From positions 1 through 9,690 of the forward strand of contig CACXDV010000242.1 of the NCBI GenBank assembly GCA_902766585.1: 9,690 nt of DNA. The letters run 5' to 3'. Shown piece after piece: positions 1 to 4,357 of this stretch. A program made the position numbers and the translations under genes. Origin of the DNA: an uncultured Ruminococcus sp. (GTDB taxonomy: Bacteria > Bacillota > Clostridia > Oscillospirales > Acutalibacteraceae). Under the pieces are notes generated by a model, which saw only the letters and a list, made by a program, of their open reading frames with translations, did not search any database and was not told the origin of the DNA. Within the stretch, counting starts at the first letter, position 1; every line of letters starts with the position of its first letter.

Positions 1-7
1 CTCGGTC

Positions 8-75
8 GGCGCTTCTCAGCCTTCGGCTGAGAGGTGTCCACTGGACACCCGCGCCCTTTCAGGGGAGGCTTTTTT
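8..75 (+). repeat. three-way-junction palindrome followed by T tract
   Basis: An outer stem GGCGC (8-12) with GCGCC (51-55) encloses two perfect hairpins side by side. Hairpin A is TCTCAGCC (14-21) with GGCTGAGA (25-32) and a TTC loop. Hairpin B is GGTGTCCA (33-40) with TGGACACC (42-49) around a single C. A weaker stem CCCT/AGGG (54-57/61-64) and six T residues (70-75) follow. As RNA this could act as a terminator for a gene entering from the left; as DNA it resembles a REP-type palindromic element. The pairing is directly visible and the role is inferred. Confidence 0.6.
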
Positions 76-97
76 CAGCAAAATGAACTCGTCAACA

Positions 98-118
98 TCC
101 CCTGAAAGGTTCAGTGAT
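98..118 (+). repeat. 21-bp direct repeat, copy 1
   Basis: The 21 bases from 98 to 118 (TCCCCTGAAAGG then TTCAGTGAT) recur without change at 228-248. The unit contains a small hairpin, CTGAA (102-106) with TTCAG (110-114) around AGG. It is followed at 120 by a 36-bp arm that recurs inverted after copy 2. Perfect identity over 21 bases inside otherwise diverged repeats suggests this is the conserved core of the element. Confidence 0.7.
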
Positions 119-163
119 ACCACCAATTACACTGTGACTTCACCTCGCGCTCTTGTAATAGCT

Positions 164-231
164 AATAAATCAGACAGCCTCCCATAATTAAACCTCAGTC
201 TTTCATTTGTGAATAAATTAGATAGCCTCCC
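164..231 (+). repeat. 20-bp imperfect direct repeat (164-183 and 212-231)
   Basis: AATAAATCAGACAGCCTCCC at 164-183 and its counterpart at 212-231 differ at two positions, both C to T (171/219 and 175/223). The offset is 48 bp. The repeat ends in the GCCTCCC motif that also forms the end of the 16-bp inverted repeat. It supports the reading of this region as layered copies of one repeat family. Confidence 0.6.
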
Positions 232-248
232 CTGAAAGGTTCAGTGAT
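228..248 (+). repeat. 21-bp direct repeat, copy 2
   Basis: Exact second copy of the 98-118 repeat, offset by 130 bp. Its left side overlaps the 16-bp inverted-repeat end (224-239). Its right side leads, after four bases, into the inverted 36-bp arm at 253-288. Confidence 0.7.
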
Positions 249-302
249 GCCCCAAGAGCGCAAGGCAGAGCCGTAGCGCGATTGGTGGCAGAACTAATAG
301 GG

Positions 303-325
303 ACCGCTCGCCGTAGGCGAGTGGT
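303..325. repeat. 10-bp GC-rich hairpin with alternative partner
   Basis: ACCGCTCGCC (303-312) pairs with GGCGAGTGGT (316-325) around a GTA loop, with one G-U pair. The same left arm is also perfectly complementary to GGCGAGCG at 340-347 (305-312 with 340-347), so two exclusive folds are possible. The palindrome GTTAAC (333-338) lies between the two right arms. No T tract follows, so it does not look like a terminator. Confidence 0.55.
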
Positions 326-388
326 GGAGGGGGTTAACAGGCGAGCGAATAAAGGCGGAGAGGTTTATGAATTAGAAAAACTACTCAA

Positions 389-416
389 TTGCACATTGTA
401 CATTGCACATTGCACA
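389..416 (+). repeat. heptamer tandem repeat, four units of TTGCACA
   Basis: Four consecutive 7-bp units, TTGCACA, TTGTACA, TTGCACA and TTGCACA, are followed at 417 by a broken unit TTGAATT. The array ends five bases short of the stop codon of the minus-strand regulator (422-424). It is a simple tandem array of the kind that changes length by replication slippage. Any effect would be on the regulator's 3' untranslated end. Confidence 0.75.
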
Positions 417-421
417 TTGAA

Positions 422-949
422 TTAAAGGTTGAAGAATTCGGTGATGTGCTGAACGGAGTCGAAAATAGCCTTGTAGCCGAATTCATTTTCGTACTTGTAA
501 AAGGCATAGAAGGAGCCCATAAGCTGATATGTCAGACGCACATTGGCATAGACATCCTCTTTAAGCTCAGGATATTTGCCGAAGAGGATATCCTTTATTT
601 CCTGCTCAAGCATTTCAGGGAGCCTTGAAAACTGTGAGCCTGAGAATAATATGTTTACCATTGACCTTGAGGCATAAAAGCCCTCTATCATTTCCTTGCT
701 TGATTTTGTCGGATCATATATCATATCTCCGGGATCGTTTACATGGGATAGTATCTCCTTGACAACATCCTTCTGCAAGGTTTCGGAAAGGTCATAGATA
801 TCCCTGTAATGAAGGTAGAAGGTCGCCTTGCTGATCTCTGCCTTATCGCAAAGCTCCTTGACCGTCACCTTTTCAATATCCTTTTTTGAGCGTATCTCAA
901 GAAAGGCGTTGTAAATGCTCCTCATAGTTTTCTTTTCTCTTAAATCCAT
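422..949 (-). CDS. TetR/AcrR-family transcriptional regulator
   Basis: The 175-residue protein has the TetR plan: an N-terminal three-helix DNA-binding domain (about residues 5-55) and a shorter helical C-terminal sensing and dimerisation domain. The helix-turn-helix is seen around residues 28-48, with VTVKELCDKAEIS leading into the recognition helix SKATFYLHY. The C-terminal half resembles the DhaS-like TetR_C_8 group, whose ligands are mostly unknown. The start is fixed by AGGAGG at 955-960, five bases upstream of the ATG. It is divergent from the branching-enzyme gene and their promoters overlap, so it probably represses its own gene and glgB; that is inferred from position. No ligand can be named. 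The family call is firm and the target uncertain. Confidence 0.9.
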   Translation of the reverse strand: MDLREKKTMRSIYNAFLEIRSKKDIEKVTVKELCDKAEISKATFYLHYRDIYDLSETLQKDVVKEILSHVNDPGDMIYDPTKSSKEMIEGFYASRSMVNILFSGSQFSRLPEMLEQEIKDILFGKYPELKEDVYANVRLTYQLMGSFYAFYKYENEFGYKAIFDSVQHITEFFNL

Positions 950-1011
950 AATGTCCTCCTTGTTAATATTGTAATAGTGTCAATTATTTTACTATGGACT
1001 ATAAGTGTATG

Positions 1012-1039
1012 TTGATTTATTATTTTAATATGATATATT
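1012..1039 (+). promoter_or_regulatory. candidate sigma-A promoter for glgB
   Basis: TTGATT (1012-1017) and TATATT (1034-1039) are 16 bases apart. TG at 1031-1032 gives an extended -10 (TGATATATT). A short dyad AATAT-GAT-ATATT (1027-1039) covers the -10 and could be an operator half, but AT-rich dyads occur easily by chance. The start would be near 1046, about 57 bases before the ATG. Confidence 0.45.
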
Positions 1040-1040
1040 T

Positions 1041-1069
1041 ATTATAGCAGACAAACACAAGCCTATCAA
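1041..1069 (-). promoter_or_regulatory. sigma-A type promoter for the tetR-like gene
   Basis: On the minus strand TTGATA (1069-1064) is followed after exactly 17 bases by a perfect TATAAT (1046-1041). Transcription would start near 1034, leaving a leader of about 85 bases before the ATG at 949. Its -10 box lies one base from the proposed -10 of the opposing glgB promoter. Confidence 0.65.
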
Positions 1070-1102
1070 CATAAAAAACAAAAAAATTACAGGAGGATCA
1101 TT

Positions 1103-2881
1103 ATGGATTTCTACGGTTTCTACACAGGACAGATATTTGATGCATATGAGTGGATGGGTGCTCATTACACCCCTGAAAAAACTGTATTCAGAACCTTTGC
1201 GCCACAGGCTTCGAGGGTAGAGCTTCTCCTGGAGGAAAAAACTGTCCCCATGAATAAGGTATATAACGGACAGTTCTATGAGCTTGAGCTGGACGGGATC
1301 AAAGCCGGAGAAAAATATGAATACCGCATTTTTTCAGGCTCAGGCTATACCGACCATGCCGATCCCTACGGCTATGCCATGGAGCTTCGTCCCATGCACA
1401 AGTCAATAGTATGCGATCCGGAAGGCTTCCGTTTCAATGACCGCGACTGGATGAAAAAAAGAAATGCAATGAAAAACAAGCCTCTTAATATATATGAGCT
1501 TCATGCAGGCTCCTTCAAAAAACCGTCAGACGCTCCCGGAGTATGGTATAATTATGAACAGCTTTGTGAGGTGCTGATACCCTATCTTAAGGAATGTGGA
1601 TATAATTATGTTGAGTTTCTTCCCCTTTGCGAGCATCCCTGTGATGAAAGCTGGGGATATCAGACTACAGGCTATTTTTCTCCCACCTCACGCTACGGTA
1701 CACCCGACCAGCTCAAAAAGCTTATCCAGATGCTTCATGAAAATGAGATAGGCGCGATACTTGATTTTGTTCCCGTACATTTTGCAGTCGATTCCTACGG
1801 ACTTTTTAAATATGACGGTTCAGCGCTTTATGAATATCCGAATAATGATGTAGGAATGAGCGAATGGGGAAGCTGTAATTTCATGCATTCGAGAGGTGAG
1901 GTAAAGACCTTCCTCCAGTCCTCTGCAAATTACTGGCTCAAGGAATTCCACTTTGACGGACTGAGAATGGATGCCATAAGCCGTATAATATTCTGGCAGG
2001 GCGACGAAAGAAGAGGAGTCAACAGCAACGCCCTCGATTTTGTAAAGAATATGAATAAGAACCTCCGCGAGATGAACCCCGGCTGTATGCTTATTGCCGA
2101 GGACAGTACAAGCTTTAAGGGCATTACCGCTGATACGGATAAGGGAGGCATAGGCTTTGATTATAAATGGGACCTCGGCTGGATGAACGATACGCTTTCA
2201 TTTTTCGCCCTTGCCCCCGAAAAGAGAAGCGAGGCATATCATAAACTTACCTTCTCTATGATGTATTTTCAGGATGAGAATTATCTCCTTCCCCTTTCGC
2301 ATGATGAGGTCGTACACGGAAAGGGCACGATAGCAAATAAAATGTACGGCACAATGGATGAAAAGCTCAGTCAGGCAAAGGCTCTTTATATGTTTATGAT
2401 GGCTCATCCCGGAAAGAAGCTCAACTTCATGGGCAACGAGCTTGGACAGTTCAGAGAATGGGACGAAAAAAGAGGTCAGGACTTCTGCCTGCTTGATAAT
2501 GAAAAGCACAGGGGCTTCCATGAGTATATGAAAAAGCTGAATAAATGCTATCTCAGCGAAACTGCCTTCTATGAGGAGGATTATGAATCAAAGGGCTTTG
2601 AATGGGCGGACTGCCACAGCGAAAGCGAACTGCTTTATTCAATTATCAGAAGGGGCAGAAAAAATACCGTGATCGCTCTTTTCAATTTCAATAATAAGGC
2701 AAAAAGCGGTTATACCGTTAAGCTTCCCGAAAGCTATTCAAATGCGAAGGCTCTTCTCTGCTCAGACAGTGAATGTTGGGGCGGTACTGTCGCTAATATG
2801 GAAAAAATATATCAGCTTAATGGTTCGGAGCTTACCTGTGACCTTCCGGCATATTCATCACTGCTTATAAAACTCTCATAA
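1103..2881 (+). CDS. glgB: 1,4-alpha-glucan branching enzyme (GH13)
   Basis: This enzyme cuts alpha-1,4 glucan chains and re-joins the fragment by an alpha-1,6 bond, making branches in cytoplasmic glycogen (EC 2.4.1.18). The 592 residues run CBM48-like beta domain (about 20-105), GH13 catalytic barrel (about 125-480) and C-terminal beta domain (about 500-592). The conserved regions are visible: DFVPVHF (221-227), FDGLRMDAIS with nucleophile Asp290, LIAEDST with acid/base Glu333, and LPLSHDEVVHGKGT with His400 and Asp401. It is shorter than the 630-730 residues of enterobacterial GlgB because the extra N1 module is absent. AGGAGG at 1091-1096, six bases before the ATG, fixes the start. No glgC, glgA, glgD or glgP is adjacent, so the gene stands alone opposite a TetR-type regulator. 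The branching-enzyme call rests on region IV, which separates it from trehalose-forming and debranching relatives. Confidence 0.93.
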   Translation: MDFYGFYTGQIFDAYEWMGAHYTPEKTVFRTFAPQASRVELLLEEKTVPMNKVYNGQFYELELDGIKAGEKYEYRIFSGSGYTDHADPYGYAMELRPMHKSIVCDPEGFRFNDRDWMKKRNAMKNKPLNIYELHAGSFKKPSDAPGVWYNYEQLCEVLIPYLKECGYNYVEFLPLCEHPCDESWGYQTTGYFSPTSRYGTPDQLKKLIQMLHENEIGAILDFVPVHFAVDSYGLFKYDGSALYEYPNNDVGMSEWGSCNFMHSRGEVKTFLQSSANYWLKEFHFDGLRMDAISRIIFWQGDERRGVNSNALDFVKNMNKNLREMNPGCMLIAEDSTSFKGITADTDKGGIGFDYKWDLGWMNDTLSFFALAPEKRSEAYHKLTFSMMYFQDENYLLPLSHDEVVHGKGTIANKMYGTMDEKLSQAKALYMFMMAHPGKKLNFMGNELGQFREWDEKRGQDFCLLDNEKHRGFHEYMKKLNKCYLSETAFYEEDYESKGFEWADCHSESELLYSIIRRGRKNTVIALFNFNNKAKSGYTVKLPESYSNAKALLCSDSECWGGTVANMEKIYQLNGSELTCDLPAYSSLLIKLS

Positions 2882-2976
2882 AAGTGCGATATATTTCCAA
2901 TTTATTGCAAAATTTGGCTGAATAATTATTTTGTGGAAATAATTGCTATGCTTTTAAGTGTATATAAACAAAAAAA

Positions 2977-3002
2977 TCAAAAATTATCTTAATTTTTTTT
3001 GA
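2977..3002. terminator. weak AT-only dyad after glgB
   Basis: AAAAATT (2979-2985) and AATTTTT (2991-2997) form an all-AT dyad, and TCAAAAA (2977-2983) can pair in an alternative register with TTTTTGA ending at 3002. It is the only hairpin with a T run between glgB and the next gene. Lacking any GC pair, it would be a poor terminator, so glgB may read into the following unit. Confidence 0.2.
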
Positions 3003-3009
3003 AAACCAA

Positions 3010-3038
3010 TTGACTTTATAATCAAATGACCTTACAAT
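3010..3038 (+). promoter_or_regulatory. sigma-A type promoter for ymdB-spoVS
   Basis: TTGACT (3010-3015) and TACAAT (3033-3038) are separated by exactly 17 bases, each one base off consensus. Transcription would begin near 3045, about 40 bases upstream of the YmdB start, making ymdB-spoVS a unit separate from glgB. Confidence 0.7.
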
Positions 3039-3086
3039 ATGAGTATATCTTCACTATTTCGCTGAGAAGACAGGATGATGGATCGT

Positions 3087-3857
3087 ATGAAAATATTGGC
3101 AATAGGTGATGTGGTAGGAAAGATCGGCTGTGAGTTCCTCAGAGAAAAGCTTCCCTCGCTTAAACAGCGTGAAGGGGTAGGGCTTGTTATAGCGAACGGA
3201 GAAAATTCCTCTGACGGCAACGGGATAACCCCCAGCTCAGCCGAATACCTTTTTTCGAGCGGTGTTGATATCATCACCGGCGGAAATCACAGCTTCAGAC
3301 GCAAGGAATGTTACGAATACTATGAGCGTTCACCTTATTTGCTGAGACCTGCAAATTTCCCGGAGGGAACTACGCCCGGAAACGGCTATGCTGTCTATGA
3401 TATGGGACGTATACAGGTCGGAGTTATCAATCTGATGGGCTGTATGTATCTTGAAAGCCTTAACGATCCGTTTGACACAGCAGACAGGATACTGTCCCGC
3501 ATAAAGACCGCGATAACAATAGTCGATTTTCATGCAGAGGCAACAGCCGAAAAGCTTGCCCTTGCATACTATCTGGACGGGCGTGTGTCGGCAATGTTCG
3601 GCACCCATACCCATGTGCAGACTGCTGATGAAATGATATTTGAAAATGGTCTGGGATATATTACTGATGTAGGAATGACAGGTCCGGCGGTATCGGTTTT
3701 AGGGGTGAAGCCGGAGCTGACCATCAGGAAATTCAGAGAAAAGCTCCCTGTACGCTTTGAAACGGCACAGGGAAAATGCAAGATGAATTGTATTCTGTTT
3801 GATGTTGATGAAAAAAGCGGAAAAACCGTTTCGGTAAAGCGTATGGATATACGCTGA
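3087..3857 (+). CDS. ymdB: YmdB-type metallophosphoesterase
   Basis: Cytoplasmic di-metal phosphoesterase of the TIGR00282/YmdB family. The Bacillus subtilis member hydrolyses cyclic nucleotides in vitro and shifts cells between motility and biofilm programmes. Counting from the chosen ATG (256 residues), the metal ligands appear in order: Asp8 in GDVVG, Glu39-Asn40 in GENSSDG, Asn67-His68 in GGNHSF, His149 in DFHAEATAEK, and His174 and His176 in FGTHTHVQTAD, then the signature YITDVGMTGP. Length matches the family. In-frame ATGs also exist at 3075 and 3078. The 3087 start is preferred because family proteins begin directly with M-x-I-L before GDVVG; the ribosome binding site (AGGA at 3072-3075) does not decide it. 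spoVS follows 64 bp downstream, a pairing also seen in Bacillus, but the RNase Y gene that normally precedes ymdB is missing here. Confidence 0.9.
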   Translation: MKILAIGDVVGKIGCEFLREKLPSLKQREGVGLVIANGENSSDGNGITPSSAEYLFSSGVDIITGGNHSFRRKECYEYYERSPYLLRPANFPEGTTPGNGYAVYDMGRIQVGVINLMGCMYLESLNDPFDTADRILSRIKTAITIVDFHAEATAEKLALAYYLDGRVSAMFGTHTHVQTADEMIFENGLGYITDVGMTGPAVSVLGVKPELTIRKFREKLPVRFETAQGKCKMNCILFDVDEKSGKTVSVKRMDIR

Positions 3858-3921
3858 TATCACCGCTTTTCCCTGAGCGAGCTATTGAAGAACAAAATGT
3901 TATAAGGAGGAGAATTTGAAG

Positions 3922-4182
3922 ATGGAAATTCTTAAGGTCTCATCAAAATCCTCACCTAATTCGGTTGCGGGGGCAATTGCAGGTGTGATAAGGGATTATG
4001 GATGTGTTGAGGTTCAGGCAGTGGGCGCAGGCGCTACCAATCAGGCTCTCAAATCCGTAGCTGTGGCAAGGGGCTATCTTGCACCTATGGGAATTGACTT
4101 GGTTTGTATTCCTGCATTTACCGTTATTGAGATAGACGGCGTAGAAAGAACAGCCATGAAGCTTATAGTTGAAACAAGATAA
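3922..4182 (+). CDS. spoVS: stage V sporulation protein S
   Basis: SpoVS is a small Alba-like protein needed for progression of sporulation, including coat assembly, in Bacillus; it is also found outside spore formers as a regulator. From the ATG at 3922 the protein has 86 residues, the standard family length. It carries nearly invariant stretches: MEILKVSSKSSPNSVAGAIA at the N terminus, then GAGATNQALK, DLVCIPAF and a C-terminal DGVERTAMKLIVETR. A TTG at 3916 would add two residues, but the family begins at MEILKV. The ribosome binding site AAGGAGGAG (3904-3912) ends nine bases before the ATG. No separate promoter was found in the 64 bp after ymdB, so the two are probably co-transcribed. A strong terminator follows. 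Presence of spoVS agrees with, but does not prove, an ability to sporulate. Confidence 0.95.
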   Translation: MEILKVSSKSSPNSVAGAIAGVIRDYGCVEVQAVGAGATNQALKSVAVARGYLAPMGIDLVCIPAFTVIEIDGVERTAMKLIVETR

Positions 4183-4229
4183 TGACCTGATTTTTGGCAT
4201 TTTTTGAAATTTCAGCAGAATAATATCTA

Positions 4230-4267
4230 AAAAATACGGCATTAGTACTGTACAATGCCGTATTTTT
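4230..4267 (+). terminator. strong intrinsic terminator after spoVS
   Basis: A 14-bp perfect stem (4230-4243 with 4254-4267) has core TACGGCATT/AATGCCGTA and a ten-base loop. It ends in five to six T residues on the right, and a run of A residues precedes it on the left, so it could stop transcription from either direction. It closes the ymdB-spoVS unit 47 bp past the SpoVS stop codon. Confidence 0.9.
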
Positions 4268-4294
4268 GTGTTACAATGAATTAGAGCGTATTGT
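4266..4294 (+). promoter_or_regulatory. weak candidate promoter for fakA
   Basis: TTGTGT (4266-4271) and TATTGT (4289-4294) have a 17-base spacing. The -35 box matches consensus at only three positions and overlaps the tail of the terminator. A promoter is expected between the terminator at 4267 and the gene at 4358, and this is the best candidate I see. Confidence 0.25.
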
Positions 4295-4357
4295 GTACAG
4301 TGTGCCGCATGACCGCTGATGCATGACAAAATGATATTATTGAAGGAAGTGTTCACA

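Larger units (their letters stand above)
55..239. repeat. 16-bp perfect inverted repeat pair
   Basis: Bases 55-70 (CCTTTCAGGGGAGGCT) are the exact reverse complement of 224-239 (AGCCTCCCCTGAAAGG). They are separated by 153 bp with no coding capacity. A partial third copy of the AGCCTCCC end lies at 176-183. The pair could be the terminal inverted repeats of a small non-autonomous element, or two independent insertions in opposite orientation. No flanking target-site duplication is obvious. Confidence 0.5.
120..288. repeat. imperfect 36-bp inverted repeat arms (120-155 and 253-288)
   Basis: Bases 120-155 match the reverse complement of 253-288 at 26 of 36 positions without gaps. The matching ends are CCACCAAT (120-127 with 281-288) and GCGCTCTTG (147-155 with 253-261). 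All ten differences are transitions. Each arm follows a copy of the 21-bp direct repeat, so the arm appears flipped relative to the repeat in the two copies. I read this as two related elements, one with its inner segment inverted, that have decayed by point mutation. Confidence 0.55.
1..421. other. gene-free repeat-rich intergenic region
   Basis: No reading frame here has a plausible start, ribosome binding site and protein-like composition. The stretch is instead packed with inverted and direct repeats, which are listed separately. It lies beyond the 3' end of the minus-strand tetR-like gene. The window begins inside it, so the gene on its left side is unknown. Repeated CCTCCCCTGAAAGG-type motifs and short GC-rich hairpins set in AT-rich spacer suggest a pile-up of small non-coding palindromic elements, as is common between genes in Clostridia. 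The family name is not known to me. Confidence 0.7.

Noticed and set aside
98..248. Two identical repeats as a CRISPR array
   Set aside because: There are only two copies with a 109-bp gap, no regular spacers and no cas genes.
389..628. 79-residue plus-strand reading frame
   Set aside because: It lies antisense to the regulator gene, begins inside the heptamer array and has no ribosome binding site.
975..980. TTGACA on the minus strand (981-976 region) as the regulator's -35
   Set aside because: It lies about 30 bases from the start codon and any -10 at proper spacing would fall on the ribosome binding site; the 1041-1069 promoter is far better.
2893..2940. ATTTCCA/TGGAAAT inverted repeat after glgB as terminator
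   Set aside because: Seven-bp stem with a 34-base loop and no T tract; probably chance in AT-rich DNA.
4319..4357. Upstream ATG giving a 13-residue longer FakA
   Set aside because: No ribosome site precedes it, and the extra residues are not expected from the family.
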